From: Toxorhynchites rutilus septentrionalis
Taxonomy: Eukaryota; Arthropoda; Insecta; Diptera; Culicidae
Length of the DNA stretch: 64,000 nt
Direction: 5' to 3'
Assembly (NCBI RefSeq): GCF_029784135.1
Contig: NC_073745.1
Span: 110,549,216-110,613,215, forward strand
This document shows, in pieces, positions 50,693 through 63,326 of this stretch (position 1 is its first letter; the number at the start of each line of letters is the position of its first letter). Below the pieces are notes generated by a model. It was not told the DNA's origin and did not search any database. It was given only the letters and a program-made list of their open reading frames with translations. The translations under genes and the position numbers were made by a program.

Positions 50693-53645
50693 CTAAAACT
50701 CGTACTTAAGTGCTTGGTTAAAATAATCAAATATCGAATATCGATAGTGCGTCTCCATCACGCAGCTCCTAACCCTACAGACTGACATAACTTTCGCTGA
50801 ACCTCTCGCTGCGTATTCATCAGTGGCCATATTCCAGAGAATCCCTGCCCCATCATCAATGGTGGCACCGGGCCGTGCTTATCCACTCTGTAAATTAATC
50901 GACACTTTCCGCTTGTCGTGACTTGATTGGAATTCATTTATTGTCGGTCCGCAGCTTATCGGTGCCACATTTATTTTCTTCTCAGCTTCTCCACGCCTGC
51001 AACGGACAGAGTACAACGCAACCGGGTATTCAGCGATATGTCACCGGGAACCAGGCGCAGGAAAAAATGAGGATAGACAGACAGGCTACAATTAAGCAGC
51101 AACCGCACCAGTGCTCTTCGGCCAGGAAAGCCGGGAACGCACACGACCTGCGGTATCGGTTGACAAGAAACAAACACTACACTTAGCAGCTTAAGATTAA
51201 TTTGAACGCAAGTTTGTGCCGGGTTTGCGACGACGTGTAACGCGAGCCCGATCTGCTTTGGGTGGCAAGCTTATCTCGTATTTCAACGTCGCGCGCTGGC
51301 AGCCGAATGCTGCTGAGAGCGCACGCGGCTCTTTCACACCTTTCAGAACGTGATGTCTTCCATTGGTTTACTAATCGTTGGGTATTGGTAGGCAGAAATT
51401 CGTTACGAGGATTTTCATCAACCATTTGGAGGGGATACTGAAGCATGGATTATATCTAAACAATAATTAGCAATAATGGATGATTTGCGCCGGCAATTAC
51501 CAATCGGGACCGAGAAATCCAAATTGCTTATTACAATGTCGTCGCCGAATTTATTTACCCCGTAAGCATAACTCACCGCGGGTGTTCCGGTCCTGTGTCC
51601 CGTGGCCCGTGGGATAAAAGAGAGAAGTTCATCCGTGACGTGTTCCGGCCGACCGTCGGCCGCACTCCGCGTTGTGCTAACTCGCTAACGATGGTTTCGA
51701 CTCGATTATCTGTTTCCCCTATTGTGCGCGATTTACAGCAGCTTGTGTGCATTCCTACGTGTTTGGCCCGCGCTGCCATCGGACTGTCTATTACAGTATT
51801 CAGTGAGAAAAGTATTTTCCGATCATAAAACTCATAAATAATTTCCCGCCACCATCGCGAGCCATCCGCCATCGCAAGTGGGTGTAAGTGTGAGCGAGAA
51901 GCGCAGGTGCGCCGCCTGAGTGCGAAGGAGCAGCGCTTAAGACTTGGCCTCGTGGGTGAGTGCCGTTTTATTTTAGCACTAATCGGTCACTTAGCATCCG
52001 CCCGGGAAGTCTGTCATGGGGAGCACGTGTGGGGTGCCTCACGGTATCCGAAAGATTTAGTTTGCAAACAGTGCTTTGTACCCTTATTGGGGGAAGCTGT
52101 GGAACAGCTCTACGCTGTGTTTGTTGAGAGAAATTTTAGAAATGAATAAATATAAAATATCTTGTGGAGGCAGCCTCTCTGATAAATTTTAGTGTTTTTA
52201 TTTATTTATTCATCATTATCGGTACATTTGATCAACCCGAAGGCATTGCAAAGCACATTGATAAATTTTTCGTCGCGGAACCTAGAAGAAAAAGGATGCT
52301 TTTGATACTTTCCTGAAAAATGTTTAGGTTATCCTCCGATCTGATGAACAGATGATTTTCTCAGATTCTGATAAAACAGATTAAAGTTGCACCAAGTGAC
52401 GGCATCCCGCTAATAAGATGTGAACGAAAAAATAACCAGAGCGCTAAGGTGTGAACTACATGCTGGCATATGCAACTCACCGCCAGCCCGAAGGCACGCA
52501 TTACCACACTCCGAAAATGGTCGCAAACCTATTCGCGAACCGCATTACTCATTCCCGTAGGTAGTCAACCGTAGTGTTCTCGAGGCGCACTTCTGCTTCC
52601 AATTAGCATTTGAAAAATGTACACAAAGGTTAGCACAAATCAGTTTAAGGTCAGACAATTTTTGTTCCGGGCCCGGGTCGCATATCGGCGTCTGCGAAAC
52701 CGGGTAAACCGTTTCTCAGGCAATCGATGGCACTTTTAGTGCCCTCTGAATCATTTGATCCGATCCGTTTTGTTCGCACAAACAGTTTGACTCGCGGCGG
52801 ATAAACGCGATTCCCTCGTGGCCGGCGATTGACCTAATCAGCGTCAATCCGACCAATGATAATGATCATCTGCTGCGGCTAAAAGATGTAAGTTATAGCG
52901 ATCGTAAAAGTTTATTACGAGTTCAGAGTGCTCATCAGGGTCGATATGTATGCTCATGTATGCCCACGAATGGGCGAGCGAATCGATGATTTTATTCGTT
53001 TCCTGGCCTTCATATTCCCATGCCTTCGGAAGAAAGAGGACCCGCTGTTCCTATTATGTCCAGGGTGATCTGCAATCGTTAAAATTGAAATAGTGCAGAT
53101 TAGAGTTCGAACCAAATTGGCCCGATAAACGCGGCGTCCGAACGATAACTAATTTTTATCTTCCTCTAGAGGTCAATTAGGTTGGATGTTCGGAACCATA
53201 AATTTCCCTGTTCCATCTAATTTTTCTCAAGCGATGACGAATTTCCCACAGCCCGAATGGGGTTGTTTCGAATGACTAGGAATATACACATCCGTCACCA
53301 TGTATATAACAGAATATTTCAAATTTGTTATCGAAGACGGAACGATGGTGTTGAGATGATTAATCGCTGTCATATCTAAAACATGACCCCTCGAAGCGTT
53401 ATATGGATACACCTTGCTATAAAACGCTTCAACGCATTCGATTCTTCATACTTTATTCACAGGCAGCATACAATATCGATAAATCATGACATGGGGAAGC
53501 GCGGATGAACAGGAATCAAGCAGGACAAAACATTAATCTGTGCATGAAACACAATTATGCATTCGCTTCGAGCAAAAGGTGTCATATTACCGAGCTACAT
53601 TGAACTGCGATTATATTTGGGATGATTAAAGGATGACTATCTTTC
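50693..53645. other. apparently unique non-coding DNA
   Basis: About 2.95 kb with balanced composition, no repeat twin here, no element ends and no coding motif. A short TTTATTTATTTATT run sits at 52200. Possibly host intergenic or intronic sequence. Parts such as 51.5-52.1 kb are the least AT-rich in this section, but the short ORFs there resemble nothing I know. Confidence 0.4.
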
Positions 53646-53657
53646 TTTTTGCGGGGA

Positions 53658-53687
53658 TGTTTATTTATTTATTTATTTATTTATTTA
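53658..53687. repeat. (TTTA)7 3' tail of the truncated CR1-like copy
   Basis: A clean tetranucleotide run at the junction of the element with unassigned DNA. It is the expected tandem 3' tail of a CR1-clade element read on the opposite strand. Confidence 0.85.
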
Positions 53688-53757
53688 AATCTGATTCATC
53701 TGACATCTGTGGTCTTAATGAATAAATATATAATAATATAGTACAATTATTTATACA

Positions 53758-55064
53758 ATCGACGAACTAGTTAATCTGTTTTTAAAGCGGCTGGATGTCT
53801 CGCCGAAATCAAATAGATCCTCCACCAATGTGAAAGTTCGAATCATCGACGACAACGGTTCGTTGTATCCGAATAAAGTACGATGAAATCTGTTCTGTAG
53901 CAAAGATCACTGTCGGAGAGGTCGTTGAGCAGCACGAAGGTCCAGTAATGAAAGTAGCCGAGGAGAATAAACTTCCCCATTGAACAGCTTTGATACGAAA
54001 ATTGCCTGTTGTATTCTGCGTCTTCTCTCAAGAGTGTCCAGGCTTAAAAGTCTGCATCGATCCGGGTAAGCAGGAAGATTCAATGGATCGCGCCAAGGTA
54101 GATGACGCAAGGCCAACCGGATGAATCTTCGCTGTACACGCTCAATCCTCAAATTCCAGAAAATCACATTTGGAGTCCAAACAACGGCTGCAGTTTCGAG
54201 AATAGATCGTACTAAAGCGCAATATAAGGACTTCAAGCAGTATGGGTCAGTGAAATCCTTCGCAATCTTCGAAATAAATCCGAGCTGTCGGTTTGCCTTT
54301 GCAATGATTGAGGTGTAATGAGCGTTGAAGTTCAATTTCTGATCCAGCACTACTCCGAGGTCAGCAACTTTTTCAACTCTTTCAAGCAAAGCACCGTCGA
54401 TGCAGTAATCAAACTGTAACGGACTTTTGGAACGATGGAACGTCATGACGGAGCACTTCGGTACGCTGATAATCAGTTTGTTTAGATGGCACCAGTCAAC
54501 AAACACATTCAGCAAATGTTGCAAGCGTTGGCAGTCTTCAGCTGAACGGATCATGCAGAATATTTTCAAATCATCAGCATAAATTAATTTGCAGTTCAAC
54601 CCTAATTTCGCAGCAATGTCATTAAAAAATAATATGAACAACAAAGGGCCTAAGTTGCTTCCTTGAGGGACTCCAGAAGAATTGCTGAAGCACGAGGAAA
54701 CGCAGCCATGAATTTTAACGCGCAGTTTTCTTTCCGTCAGGTATGATCTCATCCACGACACGAGTTTTGCAGATGATCCGAGACGTGATAGTTTAGCCAA
54801 TAGTATGTTGTGGTCGATCCTATCGAAAGCCGCCTTCAGATCGGTATAGATGACATCGACTTGAGCCTTGCCCTCCATAGCAGTAATGCAGGTGTTGGTG
54901 AAGTTCAACAGATTCGTGGTGACCGACCTGCCGGGCATGAAGCCGTGCTGATCGGTAGAGATGTAACGCTTGAATTGAGTAAGAATAACTTCACTGACGA
55001 TGATCTCAAATAGCTTGGACGCAGCCGACAAACTTGTTATTCCACGATAGTTCCTGATGTTGAT
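53758..55064 (-). pseudogene. CR1-like reverse transcriptase fragment, one in-frame stop
   Basis: It begins inside the RT at NIRNYRGITSLSAASKLFEI. Palm motifs: YTDLKAAFDRIDH, SGVPQGSNLGPLLFILF and LIYADDLKIF, with catalytic YADD intact. The C-terminal domain WRDPLNLPAYPDRCRLLSLD follows. A TGA at about 53907 interrupts the frame (QRPLRQ, stop, SLLQNRFHRTLFGYNEPLSS); the family has Arg at that place, so a CGA-to-TGA change is likely. Reading continues after the stop to about 53758. The missing N terminus includes the endonuclease. Confidence 0.85.
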
Positions 55065-55065
55065 A

Positions 55066-56380
55066 CATACGATGGAACACTACGTCTAACCTAATTTATC
55101 TTTGATAACCCGATTTATTTTCTCGAGTTTGGTTTGGAATCTCACCCTTAACGGGTGCCATATAACAAAAAATTCGACTCTTTGGCCAGCATGAAAAAGC
55201 ACCATGACCAGTTTTTCGGCTAGAAACCAAACAAATTCTGAGAGGCTGGAACTATCAACGAAAAGTGCGAAATGGTGAAAGATTTTGGAACAAAACGGCT
55301 CATATGTAATTGTATTCCTATGAAAAATGCTTTCGATTTTTCCTTAATTTCGATACGAACTTCCCGGGCATCCCAATACATAGACTTTCCCAACAAACAA
55401 AATAATTTATTCTTCATTTGCTTTCAGAGATCGGTATTATTTTTAATTATTGATTTGACAAAAAATTGTAATGTTTCTATTACGAAACCATTTTTTCTAC
55501 ACAGAAAAAAAGTAAATTAGAAGTGGATCCCAAAAGCTATTTGTTTATAGTTTCTGTTCAAAGATTCTTATTTCATCGAATTTCATTCGTTAATATTCGA
55601 GAGTCAACTGATTTTGGCAGAGAAGTTTTATTTCACTGTGAAAAAGGTATAAATACAATTTTCATGGTTTAATTAAACCAAAAAACAAAATGGCTGAAAT
55701 ATTCTATTAATTGGAATACCAGTTTTGTTATTCTCCAGGTGAGCGAATGTACATGATCATGTCAATTTACATCACAGACGTTTAATTGATGATTGAAAAA
55801 ACAAAAACAAATCTTTCCATAAATGTTTGTACACATAAATGCAAAAATGAAAAATTACATAGCTTCCACATATAATGTTTTATTTGCATTTGTTCGAGGT
55901 TTTCCAATCATTAAATTTTTGCGTGAAATCTGACAATGAGTTAGTTAACTCGAAAAATTAATTTTTCCTAAAAATATATCATTGTTTGGGGGTCTGGTAA
56001 ATGGGAAGGATGTTTTGCGGATCGATGTCTCGGGACTGACATTAAGATTTTTGTTAAGAAGAGCGTTGCTCTCTGGAACTGACAGTTACAAAATAAGAAT
56101 ATTAAAGAATATGTTTTTTTTTCAAATGTGTTACAAACTGTGCCTGCTTTCTAGTCGAACTTCTAACATTTTTGTTTTTATAAAATAAATACCTTCGGGA
56201 GCTGGGACCGACACTGATGATGTGCAGCGCTCTTGATGCTCACTGAATGGAAAGCGCAGCGAGTTGTGGTTGTGAATAGACATTGAAACTCTTTGTTGCT
56301 GTCACTGCTACCACTGCCGATGATGCTGTTGTTGCTGCTGAATTTGTTTCTGTTGATATTGATCGCTTTCGTGGTGAAGT
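55066..56380. other. unassigned AT-rich DNA
   Basis: No gene, RNA or complete element is recognisable. GATGGAACACTACGTCTAAC at 55071 has an ACTACGTCT tip like the GACGTAG repeats, but nothing else supports it. Confidence 0.35.
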
Positions 56381-56384
56381 AGCG

Positions 56385-56475
56385 AATTATATCCATATTC
56401 GCGATGACAGTGTCGACGTCTGGTGGGGATTTCCAATTGAGCGTCATAATTTGGGTCCCAAACTCGTTAGTGTAA
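56385..56475. repeat. fragment of the TACAGTAA MITE family
   Basis: GTGTCGACGTCTGGTGG at 56410 and GCGTCATAATTTGGGTCCCA then AACTCG at 56440 match the interior of the MITE at 19202-19439 (GTGTCTACGTCTGGTGG, GCGCCATAATTTGGGCCCCG). Both terminal repeats are missing. Confidence 0.55.
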
Positions 56476-56589
56476 TCTCTATCAGATTAGAAGACACGAA
56501 ACAAGTTTTCAAATGTTAAAACTTGAATGAAATTGTTAACATCATGTTATTTAATTACTTGAAACACGCATTTCTGACTTTTATTTCAC

Positions 56590-58070
56590 TAGCTGACCCG
56601 GCAAACTTCGTCCAGCTCAAAATTTATTTTTCGTTATCACATCCACGATTTCTTAGGCCATCTACACACTAGGCAGCTTAGGTTGGAAACCAACTTAATG
56701 AATGTCGCAAAAAAACTGAGAGCATGTGTAATCAAATGGGAGCATGCACACTAGGCAACTGGCAACATAGGTCGGACCAACTTCTTCGATTCAACCTAGC
56801 ATGTCGAATCGCGCGCGATGTGTGTCCTGTGTGGCATTTTCATTCAATTGCTGTTGACATTTCAATTTCTGTGTTCGTTGAGTTTTAATCATGGATGCCA
56901 GTGGATTTTTTCAGATGTTTTCACATGGTACGAAAAAAATGTCTTCACAGCCATATTGAAAGAAACTAAAATTCATAACTTAATTTTGAACAATGCTTGA
57001 TAGATTATTGAAGATTTATGATAATTGTTGTATATAGAGCATTCATTTAATTTACCTTGAGGTTTTGAAGTTCATTTCAATAAATGTGAAAAATATATAT
57101 TTTGTGCCACCACGAACTAAATTTTATGATTTTAGAAATAAAGTAATAAATGTTCTATGAGGGTGGACTAGATAGATTCAAATGGCAAAAAATATAATGG
57201 ATAACTCTTATTTGTCAATTTTTCTATAAATAACTCAATTTGTTTATTTCAGCTTTGAAGTTTTGGTTAATTATTGTGAAACGATACGTAACCGGAAAAC
57301 CTTCGATTGTGAAGTGGTCGTGAAAAACAAGCGAGTGAATGACACCGAGATAAAAGTCTCGATTGATTACTAAGGACAAAAGTAACAAATTGACACTGAT
57401 AAAATGATAAATTGACACTGATAAAAAATAAAGCGGATGATACTGAGACAATTTTTTTTTGGGCCAATTTCATGAAACATATATCTCCGAAAAATTTACT
57501 TCCACTATCATACTGAAATGTCTTCACATACTTTATAATATCTTCAAAATGTCTTCACAAAATCAAATGTCCTCGCAGTAAGTTAAATGTCTTCAAAATA
57601 AAAACGTGTCTTTAAACCTGGCATCTCGGGCTGTAGCACTTTCGGAGAAAGTACGTCCAGGAATGCCATACAAACAGATTTTTCTATATGGTGCAAATTG
57701 TATTTCAAAGGTTCCGTTTTGATTCCATTGTAGAATTTTAAAAAGTTGTGCACACATTCAATTTAATGCCATTTGCAAAAATTAAATAATTTTGTTTTCT
57801 AATTTCGCTCATGTTACAACAAATCTCATGTAAAGTTGTAATTCATTTAAAAACATTTTTCATAAAATGTGCTACTCATATGATTTCATTCAGTAGTTAA
57901 AGAAACGGCATCACTGCCAGAGTATGATGACGAATGAAAACTTAACGATTTCATCACGTTTGAGTTGCCTTAATGTGCAGAGCTGAGTTGGAGATGCGAT
58001 TGACATTGTCAACACAGATCGGGTTGCGGTTACCCAATGTGTAGAAAGACTTACTAAGCGCACGTTCATG
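56590..58070. repeat. composite of MITE-like segments
   Basis: CTAGCTGACCCGGCAAACTT at 56591 is a common tip of a widespread insect element. GGCCATCTACACACTAGGCA at 56653 and, inverted, GTCTTTCTACACATTGGGTA at 58050 could be the ends of a second unit. Neither pair can be proved, and there is no coding sequence. Confidence 0.35.
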
Positions 58071-58516
58071 GGTCCAATCGCAGAACTGTTCGTTGATTGA
58101 TCTTCTAATCTACTCTTTAATTTTTTTTACTATACAATTTTAGTACTTCTACCAAAACTCGACATTATAATATCAGATTATTTTCAGACACAATTCTCGT
58201 GTAAGATTTTTCATCTACTTGCAAATAACATGTTTCTTCGTTACATGGAATAAATGTTTGATACAGAAAATATAATAGAATAAAGAGAGCCCTCAATCGG
58301 ACAATTCCTTTCTCGAGTTTGCTCTTATCAACACATTCGGTGATCCATTTTTATTCATATAGATAGAAGAAGATATAGGAGTGCGTTTTATCACATTAAA
58401 ATCTATTTCCTCTTTCGAACGAAGATCAATTTCGCTACCGCAAACACCAAATGGACTAACAACGCTTGTCAATATGTAATTGTAGAACACAAATGAATTG
58501 AAAACTTCGGGGTCTA

Positions 58517-58793
58517 GGGGGTCTTCGTAGCCTAATTGGTTGCGTGTCCGCTACTAAGCGAACGATCATGAGCTAATAACTCAGGGCCCCTCAACTGACC
58601 ATCTTTGTGTGTTATTCTAGCTACTACGTCCACGCAACAATCATCATGTGTCGGTAATCCCAGTCCCTTACCGCTCACATTACGATCTGCTGCATCGGTA
58701 ATTGGTGCTAATTCTAACTAAGCAATGGAAGCCTCATATCAGCACTCCCGTTGTGAACAGTCCAACTGTGAACATTCGAACAATAGGAATATT
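58517..58793 (+). mobile_element. tRNA-like SINE (type A), plus-strand copy
   Basis: It opens GGGGGTCTTCGTAGCCTAAT, TGGTTGCGTGTCC with an A-box-like TAGCCTAATTGG; the B box is degenerate. The ~277-bp body ends near AACTGTGAACATTCG. An inverted copy is at 60003-60270. The tail (58794-58900) has a 35-bp tandem duplication (GGCATGTGTTGTGTATCGAT, 58811 and 58846). Confidence 0.65.
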
Positions 58794-59149
58794 CTAACGC
58801 CGAAAAAGGCGGCATGTGTTGTGTATCGATAGAAATGGAATACTCGGCATGTGTTGTGTATCGATAGAATTGGAATATTCTTAGGCCTAAACAGCTACTG
58901 TGTTATACATAAAAAAAAACAAATGTTTATCGATGGATAGGAATCTTAAGCCTAAATAATATACAACAATAGTTATCTTAACATAAAAATGTATACGAAT
59001 AAATTCGGCTCTGTGACAGCTGAATTGCTAAATGAGCCTAATAAACGGATGGGATAAAAAAAATGAATTGAATTTTCCGAATTTTCCCATTTTTCTTCAG
59101 AGTTTTCCGAAATTTTTCAATTGCCATGTTTGGTTGAAATATGCGCATT
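58794..59149. other. SINE tail and unassigned AT-rich DNA
   Basis: The 35-bp duplication at 58811-58880 is followed by an A-run and AT-rich DNA without coding similarity. Confidence 0.4.
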
Positions 59150-59700
59150 ATTTTTATGAGGCCCCCTCTCTTTTCCAGAGAAACAAGGGGTGTTATATCA
59201 TCAAAGAAACATTTCTCATACCCAAAAACCCTCACATCTCAAATTTGGCTCCATTTGCTTGATTAGTTATCGAGTTATGCATAGGGTACTAAATAAGAAA
59301 TTTTGACAATTTTTTCGAACCACTATGAGGTTCAACAAAGAATCTATGGCATAAAACTTACTTTTCAATTTTTTGCACGCCATTCTCAATAGCTTCGAAA
59401 TAAAAATTTGAAAAAATTACTGAAAGTGCATCTTAGTATGGTGTATCGAGAAGTATTATCAAAAAAAAAAATTAATCAAAAATTTAAGTACTAAAGAAAT
59501 TCTTGAACTATTGAAATTTTTTTTGGGGGATTTAGAGATCCACTCTAATTGGTATTTAAATTTGATGCTGCACCTTTTCTAGATATGTATGATTTTCTTG
59601 AGAATTTTAGCAGTGTTGCGCGGTAAAAAAAATATATTTCTAAATTTTGATTTTTTTTCAGAGTTTTGAGACGCATAAGATATAATTTATGTTTAAATAT
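59150..59700 (+). repeat. single 142-bp-type unit followed by AT-rich repeat R1
   Basis: AAACATTTCTCATACCCAAA then TTTGCTTGATTAGTTATCGA (59205-59270) is one unit of the tandem repeat at 43.98-44.54 kb. From 59283 GGGTACTAAATAAG, AGAATCTATGG and ATGGTGTATCGAG match the R1 family at 31.4 and 43.0 kb. The same two repeat types are also adjacent at 43.8 kb, so they may be parts of one larger element. Confidence 0.55.
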
Positions 59701-60002
59701 ATATATATATTTATTTGGTTGCATATTTATTATATGTGTTTATATTGGAGATCTTTTTTCAGAATATTTCGGGAACTGCGATTTACGTAAATATCTAATG
59801 AATTTTTAATACTTTTTTTATTTTTTTTTTTTGTGATTTTCTAGCATTTTTAAAATTTTTCTAAAATCCATTATTGTATTGTGTTCGTGTTTTTGTAGGC
59901 CCAAATCGTATCACCAGGCGCTATGAAAAGTATTGTTGCAAATTAGAAAATTAGATTATTTTTCTGAATTCCCACATGGTTCACTATAAGAGCTATGGTT
60001 AA

Positions 60003-60270
60003 AAACGAATGTTCACAGTTGGGCTATTCACAGCGGGACTGTTGATATGAGGCCTCCTTTGTTGCGTTATTAATAGTGCCAATTACCGATACAGCAGACC
60101 GAAAATGTGAGCGGTAAGGAACTGGGATTACCGACTCATGATGATTGTTGCGTGGACATAGTAGCTAGAATAACACACTGAAGATGGTCAGTTGAGGGGC
60201 CCTGAGTTACGAGCTCATGATCATTCGCTTAGTAGCGGACACGCAACCAATTAGGCTACGAAGACCCCCT
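60003..60270 (-). mobile_element. tRNA-like SINE (type A), minus-strand copy
   Basis: Inverted relative to 58517-58793. The minus strand starts AGGGGGTCTTCGTAGCCTAA and ends AACTGTGAACATTCG. The pair is separated by about 1.2 kb. Confidence 0.65.
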
Positions 60271-60321
60271 TCTACCCATAGTTGGAAATTTTCACTTTTC
60301 TTCATAAAAATGTATTCATGT

Positions 60322-60470
60322 ATTTTTATCTGTATTATAGTGATTTTCAACTCATTTGGCTGGTTCGTCACTTTTTACTTCCATTTTTGGAAGAATGTCG
60401 GGAGTGAGAATTGAACTCGTGACCTTTAGCGTGAGAGGCATGGATGTTACCACTACGCCAGATCGCCTCC
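60322..60470 (-). mobile_element. tRNA-derived SINE (type B), copy 2
   Basis: Same A box, B box and end as the copy at 43826-43970, with very few differences over 145 bp. It starts GGAGGCGATCTGGCGTAGTG on the minus strand and directly abuts, within about 50 bp, the type A SINE. Confidence 0.75.
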
Positions 60471-60659
60471 TACCGAAAAACATATTGTTTGTTCCCAGCT
60501 TTTAAGAAAACAACATCAAGCTCAATTGTCCCATTTGATATTCTGGACATAACTGTCCCTGGGTCTGATCGTTTGATAATGTGGCGCAAACGCGAAAAGC
60601 AGCAGAAGCTGGAGAGGGAGACCGATAGCAAAATAACCTCATCGTCCCGCATTTAGGGA

Positions 60660-61160
60660 GATCGGAGCAATCCGCCAAGCTATGAACAAGTACACTTCAG
60701 CAGGAGTCAGTTTTTTTTCGCTCAACTGCCCAACACCGCCACAGGACGGGTTACGGTTTTTACCGAAAACCTGTAAGTTTTTGTTACCACAACAACAAAA
60801 CTTGATGACGAACGTAAAATACTAATCAAAATAAACGTACCAAACAATTTTTCCATCAATGAAATGTTCAGAAAGTGTGTTTGTTTTTTGTTTGGAGTGC
60901 GCGAACGAAATCGAAATATTTTTTTTTTTTTTTTTAGGCTTAATAAATGCATCCAAGGAAAATTTGGTCCATTGTGTGTAACTCGCAATTGTCTCTGGAA
61001 ATCACCTATTGCGCCTGGAACACGAATGTGCATCATTCCTGGTTGGCTGTTTGACTGATGAGAACTGCGATTGGGAGAGTTGGTTGGGCCCGAGACGACA
61101 TATAATCTAGGGTGGTATACGACAGTGTCGCCTTGCCTCACATACATTTTAGTATCATGG
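60660..61160. other. unassigned DNA with a T17 run
   Basis: A poly(T) tract at about 60922-60938. An open minus-strand frame at 61147-60722 has no recognisable motif. It may belong to the decayed retrotransposon next to it. Confidence 0.35.
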
Positions 61161-61179
61161 CGGATGAAACACTTTATTT

Positions 61180-61760
61180 TGTCACCCTTTTTGTAAATGG
61201 GGAAGGCGACTCACTCCATCCATTCTTTCGGTAGCTTGTTTTTCAGACTTTTCAATAGATATAGCAAGTGATCATTTTCCACATTTGTAGAGTTCGCCCG
61301 GCAGTCCGTTCCTGCTGGCAGCTTTGTTGTTCTTCAGTTTTCCAATCTGTCTCATGGTCTCATAGTTTCGGTCTCATGGAGGACGAGCTCGGTACCCGGT
61401 GCTCGGCGCTGCTTGCGCATCTAGGTCAGTTCCTTTTCCGCTTCTTGAGGCTTGAGGCACATAGCCACTGTGGAATTGGTTAATCCTTTTGTAGAACTTT
61501 TGCGTATCAATGGCACGAGACAGCTCATTCATTTCTACATGATCGCGGTTGGTGCTTTCGTCTCAGAATCATGGTCATATTGTTTCGTGTAAGCAAGTTC
61601 AAGGGCAAATTCTCTCAAATCCCTGAACATAGGGTTGCTCGGTAACGGGTTTTCCGCAATTAATGCATGACATTCCTCGTCGTAGTAGTTGTTTCTACCG
61701 ATCGGTTTGTATACTCCATGGTGTCCCGGATTCCCTGGTGGCTGAACGGATGGCTTAAGC
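61180..61760 (-). pseudogene. decayed non-LTR retrotransposon ORF (RTE/Jockey-like)
   Basis: The minus strand reads NNYYDEECHALIAENPLPSN and FRDLREFALELAYTKQYD near 61.6-61.7 kb, then LKNNKAASRNGLPGELYKCG near 61.28-61.34 kb. The latter is the opening block of non-LTR RTs (LKNNKAAGKDGLPAELYK). The preceding W(Y/F)DEEC block is typical of the linker between endonuclease and RT. Several stops and frame changes are present and the palm is lost. A related open stretch may extend to 62130. Confidence 0.5.
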
Positions 61761-62182
61761 TGGACCAGTAGACTACTGGCGTCACCCGATAAATTTACTG
61801 TTTCAACTGCCGAGCTTCCAGTTGTCGTCTAGATTGTTTCCATTCGTCACGATCCGTATTTCGTATAAGTGACTAAAGCGGCTCTCTTAGGTGTAGCTGG
61901 CGAAATACCACATTCCACTGTTCCTCTGAAGAGACGACACTGTTTGGGCCGATCCGTCTGGAGTACGGACGCATCGAAGATTTTGGGCAAAGCTGTTTTA
62001 CTAGTTAGGAACAGTTTGAAGGATCTTATTCAGTTCACCACACAATTCTCTGGCCAAACTAGCTCGAATTCTCCATATCTAGAGATGGTCCGTTATCCGC
62101 AACCTGCAACCAGCTCGATTCCTCGTAGCTAGGCTGTGAACGCTGTTGACTCGCACTAATGAATGTGAAAGTCATGTTGAAC

Positions 62183-63189
62183 TATACAGGGTGTTCAATA
62201 AATTCGAATACACTTTAAAAATGTGCTAAAAATGAAAATACACGAAATTTTTTTCTGCGTCAATTTTTGTTGTTTATTATTCATTGGGAACCTTTACGAA
62301 GTATTAGCTGGGAGCACCCCCGCTTTGTTTCTCAAAAATATCGCACGCGGCAGGCACCGGGTTCATCGGCATCTTGTCCCAGATCTTGGAAATGAGCTTC
62401 TTAAATTGGAAGATAGTGCTCACTTTATGTACGCTCTGCTTGGCCAGCTTGTACGACCATACATAAAAGTCCAGGAGTTTGAGATCCGGGGAGTTGCAAG
62501 GGTACAAAGTCGAAAAAATCAGTCAAATTCTCCCGACACCACGGACACCATTCACCCGACACCACGGACGATATTCGCCGTGCGCCGTCCTGTTGAAAGA
62601 CTAAATTATTCTTCCTGTAGAGGTCCCGAAGTGCCGGGGCCACTATCTTGTTCAGAACTCCGATCTTATAGTATGCGACATTGATTTTCACGTTTTCTCG
62701 ATAAACACTAGTGGGAACTTCCCATGCCTTCCCATGTTTATGTGGGACAGGGGGATGCTGACCAACGTCGGCACCCACAGCCGATTGTGCGGCTGTTGCA
62801 AGACAAAGAGTTTCTCATCAGAAAACACGAACTTCTGATCTGCGTGCCGCGAAAGTATCAGTTTGGCTCTGTTCAATCTCTTCTTCGTTGTATCCTTCGT
62901 TGTCCCGTGAACCTTGCGTTTCTTGTACGGCTTGTATCCCAAGTCCTTCGTCATGAGGCCGCCTGGATCTCGCACGGTCCTTGGCCGAGTCCGTCTCCCG
63001 GTATCGACGGATGGTGGTATAGATGAAATTCCGCTTCATCCCGTAGGATTTCAACCGCCGGAATATTTCGCCGGGTGGCTCACCTCTCGCAAACAACTTT
63101 ATCACAACGTCGCGGTTCTTCTTCACCGTGCGCGGTAAATGAACAACAAATGACAGCAAATCGAAACTGTGCGCGTCGGTTAACCTATA
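62183..63189 (-). mobile_element. mariner-like element, probably truncated at one end
   Basis: The left tip TACAGGGTGTTCAATAAATT then CGAATACACTT is at 62185. The opposite tip is not seen; at about 63189 another element (ITmD37E) begins, probably inserted into or next to it. The transposase relic fills the unit. Confidence 0.55.
62300..63135 (-). pseudogene. Tc1/mariner-superfamily transposase, several frameshifts
   Basis: HTH: RDVVIKLFARGEPPGEIFRR then LKSYGMKRNFIYTTIRRYRE. Core: KFVFSDEKLFVLQQPHNR (first Asp), GKFPLVFIE, NLVFQQDGA (second Asp) and NSPDLKLLDFYVWSYKLA (third Asp region). C terminus: SVHKVSTIFQFKKLISKIWD then KMPMNPV. Three or more frame changes. Downstream of QQDGA a short stretch near 62540-62575 appears duplicated (CACCCGACACCACGGAC twice on the plus strand). 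It is not the same family as the mariner at 47.3 kb. Confidence 0.7.
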
Positions 63190-63326
63190 GACCGTTCCAG
63201 AAAGTATGGGCACACTTGGAAATGACTCTAACATGCATATTTTACGTTTTATGAAGAAACTTTATTCAGCAAATATGTTCTCTATTATCTCTAGATACAA
63301 AAAATAATAACAAAACCTTCATTTGA

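Larger units (their letters stand above)
53650..55065 (-). mobile_element. CR1-like retrotransposon, 5'-truncated copy
   Basis: It has RT and C-terminal domain, a short 3' UTR and a (TTTA)n tail at 53658-53687. The 5' end stops abruptly near 55065 inside the RT. 5' truncation is usual for incomplete target-primed reverse transcription. It is related to, but clearly distinct from, the copy at 2.3-7.5 kb. Confidence 0.85.

Noticed and set aside
60722..61147. A 141-aa minus-strand ORF
   Set aside because: It spans a T17 tract on the plus strand (a Lys run in the product) and contains no known domain; it lies beside decayed retrotransposon sequence.
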